DNA from: Armigeres subalbatus
Taxonomy: Eukaryota > Arthropoda > Insecta > Diptera > Culicidae
Direction: 5' to 3'
Length of the DNA: 64,000 nucleotides
Assembly: GCF_024139115.2 (NCBI RefSeq)
Contig: NC_085141.1
Span: 127,967,822 to 128,031,821, forward strand
Shown: positions 21,125 through 32,392 of the stretch, one piece after another
Position numbering within the stretch: the first letter of the stretch is position 1
Layout: each line of letters starts with the position of its first letter
Made by a program: the position numbers and the translations under genes
Notes under the pieces: generated by a model
Database searches by the model: none
The model's input: only the letters and a program-made list of their open reading frames with translations
Told to the model about the DNA's origin: nothing

Positions 21125-23150
21125 TGTCTGTTCCGGAGTTCAGATTAATTGTCTACCAGGTCAACTACGCCCTGTATCACAACGACGCTAATCCATCAAG
21201 CCCACGCATGTCCATGGAACCTTTGGGTGTAATTTGAAATTCAATCAATGAAATTCAAAACTGTTTTGGAGTTCAGATCAATTGGTCTACCAGGTCAACT
21301 ACGTTCTGTGTTACAACGACGTCTACTTTCAGAATCAATCGAGTATTGACCTACGAGTCAGACGAAGGCTTGGCTAGCGCTCCCATCACGGCAGGGATCT
21401 CACAGGGATCAATTCTGGGTCCATTGCGCTGGAGCTTGATGAACGATGGCGTGCTGAGGTTGAAGCTAAAGTAAAGTTAGTGGGATTCGCCGATGTTGTA
21501 ACCATAATCGTGTATGGACTGTACATCGAGGACGTTGAATTGATTGCAGTATATTCGATTAGTTTAGTTAAGGAATGGTGGCACAGCAAGAAACTACAGT
21601 TGGCGCATCATAAAACGGAGATGATATTTAGTCTTCAACAATCGGAGATCAGTGTTGGAGAGTACTCATAGGATAATGTGCCTGAAATTCACCAGCGCGT
21701 GTCGCACCGTATCTCGCGAGGTAGCATGTGCACTAGCGGGCATGATGTCTATCAAACTGGTGATGAATGAAGACGATGTGTGCTACGTCCTCAGGGGCAC
21801 CAGTAATTCCCGAAAAAATATCAAGGTAGCAACGGTACCCAAATGGCAGTGGGAGTGAGACAACTCGACTAAGGGCAGGTGGACCCATCGTCTAGTCCCA
21901 AGTGTATCGGCATGGATTAACAGAGCTCGTGTAAAGGTAAAGTTTGGCTTGTCTCAGTTCTTAACAGGCCACGGAAGTTTTGGGTGGTACCTGCACAGAT
22001 TCGGACATGCGGCTTACCCCGTCTGTCCAAAATGCTCAGGCGTGACATAAACGGCGAGCGCCCCATGTTCACATGTCACCGGTTTGAAACGGAGAGGAGT
22101 GCGATGTTGAAGACATGTGAAATGGACGCTACCATCGATAAAATCGTCAGTAGCATGTGTCAGAACGCAGAAGAGCGGAGTGCGGTCACAAGAGTCGGTC
22201 CGAAACGATCGAGGCAAAACAAAGGTGCGGCCCGCGGGCCACACTATGATTTTAATTTAATCTCGTACAGAGTGATTTTAACACCAATATTCGTTTTAAT
22301 ATCCTCAGCTGATAGATATATTTGAAAGCTTTCGTCCAACTACTAACATGTAAGGTGAAAGCTCATTTTTTTGTGTGATAAGTGAATCAAGGGAAAAAAC
22401 GCCCAAAGTGCTGAGCATCACTGTTCTAAGTTCTCCAAACTGTCAAGAGTTCAGATCAATTGGTCTACTGGTCAACTACGCTCTGTACCGCAACTACGTC
22501 AACCCACCCAGCCCACACATGTCCATAGAGGCTTCACTGAATTGCAAGTTGTGCTCATAGTTTGCAGTTTCATTAAACCGGTGTGCTGCGTTTCCATGAA
22601 CATGTGTGTCTTGATGGGCTGACGCCGCTGTGGTACAAAGCGCAGTTAACCTGGTAGATCAATTGATCTGAACTCCTGAACAGTTTGGAGAACTTGGAAT
22701 ACCTGGTAGAGGCATGATTGAATTGCAAGCTCATAGGCTCTATAGACATGTGTGGGCTTGATGGGTTGACGTCGGTGTGGTACAGAGCGTAGTTGACCTG
22801 GTAGACCAATCGATCTGCACTCCGGAACAGTTTGGAGAACTTAGAACACCTGGTTGAGGCATGATTGAATTGCAAGCTACACTCATAGGCTCTATGGACA
22901 TGTGTGGGCTTGATGGGTTGACGTCAATGTGATACAGGGCGTAGTTGACCTGGTAGACCTATTTATCTGAACTCCGAAACAGTTTTGAGAACTTAGAACA
23001 CCTGGTAGAGGCATTATTGAACTGCAAGTTATATCCATAGGCCCTATGGATATATGTGGGCTTGATGGGTTTACGTCGGTGTGGTACAGAGCGTATTTGA
23101 CCTGGTAGATCAATTGATCTGAACTCCAGAACGATTTGGAAAACCTAGAA
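21125..23150. repeat. ~150-bp satellite, both orientations, broken by an R1-like LINE
   Basis: Units contain AGTTCAGATCAATTGGTCTA, CCAGGTCAACTACGCTCTGT, then GACGTCAACCCATCAAGCCC and ACACATGTCCATAGAGCC. One and a half plus-orientation units occupy 21125-21330 and another 22415-22560. From about 22600 to 23150 four units run in the opposite orientation. The repetitive minus-strand frames here (SKLFRS, VYQVNYALYH) are satellite translations. The 21324-22260 LINE fragment lies between plus-orientation units. Confidence 0.8.
21324..22260 (+). pseudogene. R1-like non-LTR reverse transcriptase fragment
   Basis: The piece begins within RT at a YFQN-like start, followed by PITAGISQGSILGP. At the catalytic site it reads GFADVV where FADD is expected. 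An internal deletion near 21660 jumps to the thumb and C-terminal part (RIMCLKFTSACRTVSREVAC, GRWTHRLVPSVSAWINRARV) and the cysteine motif PVCPKCSG. It ends near 22260 after stops and frameshifts. It is clearly related to the R1-like element at 55580-58646 but much more decayed. Both 5' ends are truncated. Confidence 0.8.
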
Positions 23151-23674
23151 TTTCTGTAACAAACAATGTTTGTATTAGTACCAGTGTTGTATCTATCTCC
23201 TCAGGAATAATTGTTGAACACATTTATGAAAAATCCGGTTCAAGATCGTTTAAGAAATAGCTAAAATATAGGCCTTTTGAGGCTGTTTTGAGCGCTGTTT
23301 TGTTTTGTTTTGTGAACTATGCTAAATTATATTGAGTAAACCAAATTTCAAGACAAAATTTTCAAAACGACTTATCTGCTTTTGTAAACAAAGATTCAAA
23401 CGACGATTTGACGAATCTGATAGCTCTCCCACGCAAACCAATACCATCAACAGGTAGCGAAAACCTTCACCTACCATTTGGTGGTGTTGGTTTGCGTGGG
23501 ATAGCTTTCAGATTCGTCAAATCGTCGTTTGAATCTTTGTTTACAAAAGCAGATAAGTCGTTTTGAAAATTTTGTCTTGATTTTACAATTTTTTGATTAG
23601 CAGCGTCCTGACTCACGGCATTTCAGGGAGAACTGAGCTTCCCTAGAAACGCAGAACACCGGTATAATGAAACT
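22566..23674. repeat. 29-bp inverted repeat pair bounding 1.1 kb
   Basis: AGTTTCATTAAACCGGTGTG (left) and the inverted AGTTTCATTATACCGGTGTT (right) match over about 29 bp. Between them lie the minus-orientation satellite units and a palindrome. No target duplication was found, so this may be a composite element or chance retention of two related ends. Confidence 0.45.
23349..23579. mobile_element. Palindromic element (231 bp)
   Basis: Two near-perfect arms of about 100 bp start CAAGACAAAATTTTCAAAAC and end with its complement, around a ~30-bp centre near 23450-23480. The arms include CCCACGCAAACCAA and its mirror. No coding capacity. Likely a foldback-type non-autonomous element. Confidence 0.75.
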
Positions 23675-23679
23675 ACATG

Positions 23680-24780
23680 AGACAAAATATCAATAAAAGG
23701 ATTTGTAAAATCGGTCAACGGAGATATAGCGATTTGAATTTTAAGTTTCCTTCAAATCTGATCTCAGTATTCGTTTGTTTATTGTTTTATTGAAAGTTTA
23801 ATAAGTTTCATTGCTTTTTTGTATTTTTTATGGATATTTTCTTATTTCTATATTGCTTTTAATTGATTATTTTGTTTATTTTTGAAAATCTTGTGTTTTT
23901 GACCCTTCCTTCGGAAGTGTCTATAATTTTACTTTGTATGCGTTACGCAGGTGTGTTACGTATTAATCTATCGAAAAATCACGTGAAATATGAGATAAAA
24001 TGTATGGTATTTGAAACAAATTCACTTTAATATTGAAAATATAAGTATAACAAATGATATGATACGGAATATGTCTATTTCCGTACTTTGTTTCAAACAA
24101 ACAAATGATTTTAATAGAGGAACATTTAGAAGCATGTACAAAAAAATCTTCTCAGAAAAGCAAAAACGTAAACATTGAATGGAATTTCAAAAATGTCTTC
24201 AGTGGAGGCTAGATAAAAAATGTGAGCATGTTTTGAGACACTAATAGACCACTGATAAGCATGTATGTGTGCACATTCTGAAATTCTCTACCATGTAAAT
24301 TTCACCTATTTTTAAGGTGTTAAACAGAATTAGTTTTACAAAATTAGGCATTCATAAGGCGAAATATATGTTATTTTTGAACGCTATTGAGTTTCATTCA
24401 GATCAATGTCTGATTTAGTTAGTTCTGGATTAATTAATATCGAGGTCTCTGGAAATTACGAGTACAATATATGCTACCAGCGTTACGACAGTCACTAACC
24501 ATGTCACAAAAGCTATTCAATCCGACGAGCGCCTTATAGATAGGCAGCATGACGTACATTGCGTTATCATTCGTTGTGTTGTAACTCAACCCATGCCATC
24601 CGCCTTTGGGCAGGCAATTATATTGTTACTTTCACGGTAAATCGCCGTGTGAAGCTGAGTAGTTTTATTTTGTTTTAAATACTGGAGTCTGGAAAAATTT
24701 CCTTATAACTAAGGAAGGGTCGAAATCCCATTATAGGTAGATTAATCTGTTTTTTTAATGAATCGTTTTGATTTTTAAGC
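23680..24780. other. Unique AT-rich DNA, nothing recognised
   Basis: No supported gene, RNA or repeat boundary in this stretch. Confidence 0.35.
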
Positions 24781-24787
24781 ATGAGTA

Positions 24788-25015
24788 TTACGACCGCACA
24801 ATTCGTAGTTGCTACTCCGCGATTGACTAGAACTTGCGAAATTGTACAGAGAAAACAGTCAATAAAGCTTGGGATTAGCTACCCATTCTCAATGTACCTA
24901 CATGTTCCGGGGGCTCAAATATCTAAAGTCAATAAAAGCGCCGACCGCGTCTTTACGGTTATATAGGAAAGGGAGGACTGTTAGTCCGACTCTCGTTGCT
25001 ACTGGAGACCGAAAA
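24788..25015. repeat. Dispersed repeat, possible solo LTR
   Basis: It shares ACAATTCGTAGTTGC, TACATGTT, a CAATAAA-type word, GCCGACC/GCCGCCC and the TACTGGAGA end with 49650-49870, in the same order over about 220 bp but with much divergence. Presence of AATAAA and length suggest an LTR. No TG...CA ends or duplication were established. The small open frame across it is not a gene. Confidence 0.4.
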
Positions 25016-25066
25016 TACCTCGGCATATCCACGATTGTCTTGGGATAGGTTATCGTTTTAGTTATA

Positions 25067-25452
25067 CAGTCGACTCTCTACATCTCGATGTTCTATATCT
25101 CGATATCTCTTCCTATGTCGATGGTTTCCTCAGTCCCTTCAATCTACACACATTTAAGCTTTCTACATCTCGTTAACCTCCCTATCTCGATATATCTCTA
25201 TCTCGATGTGTTCTGATCATATTTTGTTCAGGAATCACTCTCCTTATGTCGATATGTTCAAATTTTTAGACTACTAGACCATCTTTGGATAATAACAAAC
25301 ACATCAACAACAGGAAACGACATTTGTTTTGTTGTCGTTTTTCATTGCAACAAGCTTTTTTGGATCTAGTACCCATTTCAATTTTCCTTCCATTTCTCGA
25401 TATCTCCCTATCTCGATGGTCCCTTCATTATCGAGATGTGGAGAGGCGACTG
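25067..25452. mobile_element. TA-flanked inverted-repeat element, CAGTCGACTCTC ends
   Basis: Ends CAGTCGACTCTCTACATCTC and the inverted CAGTCGCCTCTCCACATCTC are flanked by TA and enclose 386 bp. The inside is a loose repetition of TATCTCGATG words. The end sequence resembles pogo/Tc1-mariner-type termini; that family call is from memory of the pattern only. No transposase. Confidence 0.75.
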
Positions 25453-25705
25453 TAGAAGATTATTTATCTGGATTCTCTTCGGTAAGTGATGCGATCTATG
25501 GGATGGGAAAAACACTAATGCGCCGTCTCGTCCTTAGAAACAAGTTAAATCACGCACGCCCGGTGGCATATGAAAATTGGGGAGCATCACGTTTTGGACA
25601 TCCGAACGGACGCACAGCACTTTGTACTTACTTGCCCGATAGCTACTGCGAACTATGGAAGAACGTACTTGTCTCGACCGGAGCAAAGCGCAATATAAGC
25701 ACATG

Positions 25706-26855
25706 ATACACGGCATTCCTCAAGGAACTCTTCCGGGATAATTTCGAGGATTTTTTCCGGAAATACCTCCATAAATTCAATAGCGAAATCCTCTAGGATT
25801 TTATACTGGAATTCTTTCCGCAATTACTTCAGAATATCCTTCAAAAATCCTCTAGAAATTTCTTCAGACATTTCTCCAGTAATTCGTCCAAGCATTTTCC
25901 CGGAAATTCTTCCAGGTATTTTCCGGGAGTTCCTTCAGGTACTTCACCAGGAATTTCTTCAGGAACTTCTCCGGGAGTTTTTCCTCGGAATTGTCCTAGA
26001 ATTCTTTCCAGACTTCACTCGGAATTTACTACAGAATTTCATTCGGAAATTAATTTGAGAGTTCCTCCAGGGTATCTTCCAAGAGTTCTTTCAGGAATTC
26101 CTTAAGAACAAATCCCCGGGAATTCATCCGGTAATCTCTTCAGCAATCCATCTGGGAATACTTTCAGGATTTCATCTGGGAATTTCTGCATTAATTCCTC
26201 CTGGTATTTTTCCGGGAATTCCTTTAGAATTATTTCAGGACTTCCTAGTGGGAATTCCTCCGGAAGTGCTTGTGGGAGTTCCTCCGGGAGCTCCTCCAGA
26301 AGTTTTTCCAAGAGTTTTTCCGGGAATCTCTCCAGGAGCTTCACAGGGAATTTCTGGAGGATATTTGGCAGGAATTTCACGGGAAATGAGATTTCGGAAG
26401 TTTCTCTAGAAATTCAACTCCGGGTATTCCACCGGCTGTTCCTCTGAAAATTCCTCCGGGAGTTCCATCAGTAGTTCCTCTGAGAATTCATTCAGGTTTT
26501 CTTTCAGGAATTCTTTCAGGTTTTCTTTAGGAATTTATCTACAAATTCCTCCAGAAGTTCCTCTGGGAATTCCTCCGGGAGGTCCTTTAAGAATTCTTCT
26601 AGGAGTTCCTGGAATTCTTACGGAAGTTCATTTGGGAGTTCATCCAGGAGTTCTTACGAGAGTTCCTCCAGGATTTCCTCCAAAAATTCTTCCTGGAGTT
26701 CTTCAAGAAATTCCTCCAGAAGTTCCTCCGAAAATTCCTCTCATAATGTCTTCGGGAATTCCTTTAGAAATTAATCTGGGAGTTCCACCTCACAGGAACA
26801 CCCGGAGGAATTGCCGGTGAATTTCAGGAATTCCTAGAGGGCCTTCAGGAGTCTA
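25706..26855. repeat. Degenerate TTCCTCCGGGAATTCC array (left part)
   Basis: Over 1.1 kb consists of variants of TTCCTCCGGGAATTCC with no strict period. The strings of LPEELPQALPEEFP-type peptides on one strand and PPGFPPKILPGV-type peptides on the other are translations of the repeat. It continues at 28030 beyond a hAT-like insertion. Confidence 0.8.
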
Positions 26856-26863
26856 GCTGAAAC

Positions 26864-28021
26864 TAGTGATGGGCAAAATGGTTCAATTAAGTGAGCGGCT
26901 CTGAGTCAAGCGTTCACTTGAATGAGCCGACTCATTTGAGCGGCTCGTTGACTCATTACAAAGTTTTTTTTTTTTCGAATGAAGCATAAAAGCAATCTGT
27001 TTTATGATATCTTGTATATTCGACTGTGTTTTTATTGATGTTTAGGTGCTTGTTTAAAAATTCAAATTCGTCCAGTCAAAAGTTCGTCTAAATCCTTGTA
27101 TATTTAGAATCAGACAACTGTGAGAAGGTATATGCTCTTTGCTCTCCAATTTCAGTCAGGTATTTTTTTTCCGTTGTTAACATCGTAACATCGCAACGCT
27201 CATCCCTGACAAGTGAGTTTCAGCGAAATTCTTGTCACCTTCGATAATTGCATTAGTCGATGAATCATTTCAATCTAGAATCTTGTTGAGCTACTCATCA
27301 ATTATTCGCAGTGATCAACTCACTTCAATTCTATGACTGTCGCTATTTTTAGTTTCTAAATTATCTACAAATCTCCATCGCCTAATCAAGCCTGCAAGCA
27401 GTTCATAACAAAGTTTCTAGATGATTTCCGGCGTAAATGTAGCATCACACCATGGGAATCCTAAGATTTTATTCCCATATTTTTAAAATGGAAGGATGAA
27501 GACTTTTGTTTGGGGATTTCCGACACAGAAAATCGAAATTTCGGCCTGTATTTTAACATGGGAGCCAGAACTGTTCCGGAAAATTTGCCCGAGGTGTAAT
27601 GCTAACTTAACGAACAAAAAATCATTTAAGCATTGTCTTTACTCTAGCGCATGCAAAAATTACCAATCTTACTTGCACGTTAATATTAACGAGCTACAGT
27701 TACAGATGTCAAACAATCAGATCATGGATCCCAAATGCGACGGACAGTTAAGTTGGCCACCCATATATTTAAAATGGGCAGAATTTACGATTACGAAACA
27801 AAAAATCGTAAACAAGATACTCAAGGTGTGAGGCTTCCTTGAACACCAAAATTAAACGACTGAACGAGGGAACCAGCTATCGTTATTTTTGAGCCATTGA
27901 TTCATTTTAACAGCGACCGTTCATTTGAGAGCCGCGGCTCAAAATTATAGAGTCGTGGTTCGTTCGCTCTTTATCACGAACCGGCTCAAATGAACGGTTC
28001 GTGAGCGTTCGCCCATCTCTA
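26864..28021. mobile_element. hAT-like element, TAGTGATGGGC ends, 8-bp duplication
   Basis: Ends TAGTGATGGGCAAAATGGTT and the inverted TAGAGATGGGCGAACGCTCA, with repeated TGAGCCG/CGGCTCA words inside each end, are characteristic of hAT elements. The flanking 8 bp GCTGAAAC are identical on both sides. At 1158 bp it is too short for a full transposase. One 111-codon frame (27496-27831) has a CPRC pair but lies partly over a nested element and shows no transposase motif. It splits the TTCC array. Confidence 0.88.
27445..27598. mobile_element. Diverged copy of the TCACACCTCGGG short element
   Basis: It opens TCACACCATGGGAATC and ends TTTGCCCGAGGTGTA; the body (GAAAATCGAAATTTCGGCC) parallels the copy at 30888-31038. 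Its target duplication is no longer readable. It lies inside the 26864-28021 hAT-like element and so is younger than it. Confidence 0.55.
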
Positions 28022-28029
28022 GCTGAAAC

Positions 28030-28340
28030 CTTTGCAGGGGTATGCAGCTGGACCATTATCATCATCAGAGGACCTCCCGGAGAGTTCCCTGAGGAGCTTC
28101 CAGAGAAAATCTCGGAGGAATTTCTATATAAATTCCTGAAGAAGCCTAAATGAATTCCAGGAAGAAATCCTGAATAAATTCCCGGAAGAATTTTCAGAGG
28201 AACCCCCGTAGGAACTGCCGATAGAACTACCGGAATAATTCTCGGAGAAACTTATGGAGGATCTCTCAGTGGAAATCTTTCAGCTTCCACCGGAACTCTT
28301 TTAGGATTTCTTTGGGAATTAATCTAGGAATTCCAATGTT
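28030..28340. repeat. Degenerate TTCC/GGAA array (right part)
   Basis: Variants of GGAGGAATTTC and CCCGGAAGAATT continue the 25706-26855 array after the hAT-like element. The interruption explains the apparent separation. Confidence 0.65.
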
Positions 28341-28415
28341 ATGAAAACTCATATGTGAATATGTACGTTATGTGAAAGATATTGATTTGGAAAATGTATT
28401 GGAGGTAACCACTTT

Positions 28416-28489
28416 CCCTTCGATGGGACTCGAACCCATGACCCTACAGTACGCAAGACTGGTGGTTTAACCAACTAAGCTTCGAAGGA
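28416..28489 (-). ncRNA. tRNA-like head of a SINE
   Basis: Seventy-four bases on the minus strand fold as a tRNA. The acceptor stem is TCCTTCG/CGAAGGG. A D-arm of three pairs carries AGTTGGTT. The anticodon stem CAGT/ACTG has loop CTTGCGT (anticodon position TGC) and the T-arm is a perfect ATGGG TTCGAGT CCCAT. A one-base excess before the anticodon stem and a weak D stem argue against a functional tRNA. The flank after it (AAAGTGGTTACCTCCAATAC) recurs, diverged, at 41.95 kb, so this is most likely a tRNA-derived SINE running to lower coordinates. Confidence 0.6.
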
Positions 28490-28660
28490 CCTACGTCGGC
28501 CTTCGCAACCTAGCGGCTACTGAACGAGCTCGAGATTCCCAAATTGGACGCATAGTCAAATCACTCGCAATCCATTTCTCAAGCCAATACTTTCACATGT
28601 GTATAGTACACGTCCACATTAGAGGAGCGTGAGTATTTAGAATGTCTGGCGGCTATACAT

Positions 28661-30798
28661 TAGGGTGTCCCAAAATTGGACCAAGTCTGGGATTTTGGGG
28701 GCTCAACCTTCAAATGAAAGCTTAAGGTATAACAAAAGAAAAATTGTTCTACGACAACTCTGAGAAATAACGTTTAGGGGTGGCCCCGACGCGTTTTATG
28801 AAAAAAGTGCATTTTTTATAGGTAACATCGAAAATACCGGTATATCGGAAAGAAATTCGATGACACCCATCCATTTTATATTTTTTACATTTAACTTAGG
28901 GTCTATACTTTATGGTAAAACTTTGATACCGCATGTTTTAGCTCTATATATTTTTCACTGATGCTTTAAATGCCCAAAAATGATGAATTTTTCTTAATAT
29001 TTTTTTATTAATGCATCCAAAACGGGTATCCATCATAATGCTTTCGAAACCAGATATACATAGAAAGATGGGGAATTTTATAACGAATATTTTGCTAAAA
29101 ATAGCAACCTCCTATCTCTATCCGTTTAAAAGTTATTCACGATTTACTGTAGCTTGGAAAAAGACTTTTTGAAATTTCGGATCATAATACCTGGATCATG
29201 TTTAAGTAAAGAAACGCCTACTTTTCCATACCAACCAAATGAGTGCTTTAATAACCAATATAGCATTCATATGAGTTGCATAAAAATGATTTTAATACTT
29301 ATTTGAGTGTTATAATGGAAACCCAACGATGGACCAGCAGTAACATGACTGACTACAAATTGTTCAGTTAGTCTGGGTGAGTACTCAAATAGATTGATGA
29401 ATATGGTTTCAAAACTACCCATAGGTAGATTCAGCTATCGTTTCATGGTTTGGTGAGCTGTGCAATGTTTCACGATAACATGGAAATTAATTGTTTTCTG
29501 ACCAACTTGAGTTTTTAACCAGCACGATCATGTGAAGTTAATCCGGCTGGATCATTTTGGTCCCGATTTATCGATGCAATCAATTTATCATTGTATTCAG
29601 TATTGGTAGGCAAAATAGTTCGTAATTAGTGTAGATTGTTCTTATTTCCAGAGATTCCGTAGATGGTAGATGCCAAATATTTCAATATGCATTATAAAAT
29701 AATAATGATAATAGTAATTTGTGTAACTAGTTGCAAAAAGATGATTTAATCAGCATGGTTGTACGTTTATCCAACGAGGCTTGCCGAATGAGATAAATAC
29801 TACGAGTGCTGATAAAATCGAGTTTTGCAATTAGTTGCACACACTATTTTTTGCAATGACGTAAAATGAGCTTCAATATGGCGTAAAATATGACAAATCG
29901 ATATCAAAATGATCTAGTTGGATTTGCTTAAAATGATCGTTCTTGCAAAAAATCAAGATGGTCACAAAACAGCTAATTTCCATGTTATCGAGAAACATTG
30001 CACAGCTCGACAAACCATGACACGAAAACTGAACCTAGGTACCTATGGGTAGTTTTGAAACCATATTCATCAATCTATTTGAGTACTCACCCAGACTAAC
30101 TGAACAATTTGTAGTCAGTCATGTTACTGCTGGTCCATCTCCATTATAACACTCAAATAAGTATTAAAATCAATTTTATGCAACTCATATGAATGCTATA
30201 TTGGTTATTAAAGCACTCATTTGGTTGGTATGGAAAAGTAGGCGTTTCTTTACTTAAACATGATCCAGGTATTATGATCCGAAATTTCAAAAAGTCTTTT
30301 TCCAAGCTACAGTAAATCGTGAATAACTTTTAAACGGATAGAGATAGGAGGTTGCTATTTTTAGCAAAATATTCGTTATAAAATTCCCCATCTTTCTATG
30401 TATATCTAGTTTCGAAAGCATTATGATGGATACCCGTTTTGGATGCATTAATAAAAAAATATTAAGAAAAATTCATCATTTTTGGGCATTTAAAGCATCA
30501 GTGAAAAATATATAGAGCTAAAACATGCGGTATCAAAGTTTTACCATAAAGTATAGACCCTAAGTTAAATGTAAAAAATATAAAATGGATGGGTTTCATC
30601 GAATTTCTTTCCGATATACCGGTATTTTCGATGTTACCTATAAAAAAGGCACTTTTTTCATAAAACGCGTCGGGGCCACCTCTAAACGTCATTTCCCAGA
30701 GTTGTCGTAGAACAATTTTTCTTTTGTTTTACCCTAAGCTTTCATTTGAAGGTTGAGCCCCCAAAATCCCAGACTTTGTCCAATTTTGGGACACCCTA
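28661..30798. mobile_element. 2.1-kb foldback element with ~845-bp arms
   Basis: Ends TAGGGTGTCCCAAAATTGGA repeat in inverted form. The arms (28661-29505 and 29950-30798) stay very similar over their whole length, with a centre of about 445 bp. Flanks are perfect 8-bp duplications CTATACAT. The ~60-codon frame near the right end is arm sequence; its counterpart exists in the left arm. No transposase. The centre contains CAATTAGTTGCACAC-type words but no gene. Confidence 0.92.
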
Positions 30799-30887
30799 CT
30801 ATACATGTGTGTATAGATAGATAGGCGTGATCCGAAAGACAAGCATCCGAAAGATATTCAATTTGCAAAAAAGAGCTAAAGGTAGCC

Positions 30888-31038
30888 TCACACCTCGGGA
30901 ATTTGGTCCACGGATTTTTTTCCCCATGCATTTTTGCATATGCGATGTTTTTGGAATTCGGACACGGAAAATCAAAATCCCGGCCCCATTTAAAATGCAC
31001 GGGGTTCAAAATCCGGCGGAAAATTTTCCCGAGGTGTA
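30888..31038. mobile_element. 151-bp short element, TCACACCTCGGG ends
   Basis: Inverted ends TCACACCTCGGGAA and TACACCTCGGGAA, flanked by the perfect 8-bp duplication AGGTAGCC (30880-30887 and 31039-31046). The size of the duplication fits hAT-type mobilisation. Overlapping frames on both strands, including one of 191 codons on the minus strand, only read through this element and the neighbouring tRNA-like unit. Confidence 0.85.
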
Positions 31039-31110
31039 AGGTAGCCTTAACCGCGGTGGAGGTTGGCACTCGGATTCTTATGGCTTTTCCGCAAACGTGA
31101 CCTTTAAGTG

Positions 31111-31182
31111 GTCTTGTTGAGTAGGGGTTATCACGGCTATCTAGAGAGTAGGAGGTTGAGGGTTCGAGTCCCTCCAAGACAC
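31111..31182 (+). ncRNA. tRNA-like head of a second SINE family
   Basis: Six acceptor pairs (GTCTTG/CAAGAC), a D-arm-like TGAGTAGGGGTTATCAC, a four-pair anticodon stem with loop CTAGAGA, and a perfect T-arm GAGGG TTCGAGT CCCTC. The B box GGTTCGAGTCC is exact. There is no long variable arm as a Ser or Leu tRNA would need. The downstream text to about 31320 (ATGGTTTTCGTACGGTCGAG) looks like a SINE body. A functional tRNA gene is unlikely. Confidence 0.5.
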
Positions 31183-31324
31183 GTTGATTCTTTTTCGCAA
31201 ATTTCATATCAATTTGTCCATTTCGAAACGTGTGCTGTGCATATGTACAGCTAAGATATTTAAGAAAAATAATGGTTTTCGTACGGTCGAGTTGCCGAAT
31301 AAAATGCAATTAATTAAAAATTAT

Positions 31325-32392
31325 CCTGTAAATTTATTCCTTCCATTTTTTACAACCTGGTTTAATAAAATAAATTTAAACAAATTTCCATATTTACGCT
31401 CCACATATTTTAACAGAAACTGAAATTTGTAAATAAATTAAGATTTCCGGAAATGTGTCCACTCAAATTATATTTGAGCTTCGTGGGTTTCCTGGACTGT
31501 GGGTGAAGCTTTTCACTGCATTTTGGAAAATGCAGCTAGCTCGTATACTGCATTCTGGAGAATAAGTACAAAGCTAGAGCTCGCAGGTTTTCAAGAATGA
31601 GATCTTACGATGAAGAACGACTTACAGATTCATTCCTGAAAAACTGAACTCTCAGAAAGTGAGGAAAGACCTATCGTTCAAGCTGCAAATAGGTGAGTCT
31701 GTTCCATTATTGACATATTTAAAATTGATTTCCCTAAATACGGGCTAGGATCAAAGATATTTAGCTTGGATGTATATCCTTGGTATGAATCTAAAATCCT
31801 GGAAGTGGAAATACATTGCAAATATCCATTTGATATCTGAACGTATTTACGCGGTGCTTACCGTGCTGAAAATTACCTCAAGATGTGGTCTGAGCTTCTT
31901 GTTATAGGGTCTTTGGATGCACAGTAGAGCTATCACCTTCTATCTCCAGGCAGGACTAAAAATGTTTTCATGTATGGATAAAAATATCAACAAATATATG
32001 AAGACATATTTCTTCCATAAAAGCACTGCCGGACAGTGAGAAATAGAACGGAAACACACACATAGAAGAAAATTATACCAAGCACTAATATTCATGTGTT
32101 TTTGTAAAATTACGATTCAGAAGACCTAAAAATGTACTGTACTGTAAATGTCATGCACCGCGAAGAATTGTGGCCGGTTGATCAAATATTGCAGCTTTAT
32201 CATCAAGGCTTCTTTTCGGCGTATGTATTATTCTTACCGAACCTGAATCGCTTTCAGTCATATTTGGCGAATTCTAGGCTTAAATATAATTAGTCTCTAA
32301 ATATATCGCGATTTTATTGTCGAAAGGTTGCGTTGTATGTATTAAAATGGGCAACCGTCGAAACATTTCTTCAAAAATGCGTGCCATTCATA
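31325..32392. other. Unique AT-rich DNA, nothing recognised
   Basis: No supported gene or repeat pair was found. Confidence 0.35.

Noticed and set aside
22573..23113. Small protein with VYQVNYALYH repeats
   Set aside because: The peptide repeats follow the 150-bp satellite unit; there is no start or conserved domain.
26102..26820. Proline/leucine/glutamate-rich proteins
   Set aside because: Both strands encode low-complexity peptides because the DNA is a TTCCTCCGGGAATTCC array.
28416..28489. Functional tRNA-Ala(TGC) gene
   Set aside because: The D stem is weak and there is an extra base before the anticodon stem; the flank recurs with a related SINE at 41.95 kb.
31111..31182. Functional tRNA-Ser(AGA) gene
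   Set aside because: No long variable arm and an imperfect anticodon stem; the sequence continues into SINE-like text.
30734..31309. 191-codon minus-strand frame
   Set aside because: It reads antisense through a tRNA-like SINE head and a short inverted-repeat element with a perfect duplication; peptide matches are repeat translations, not a gene.
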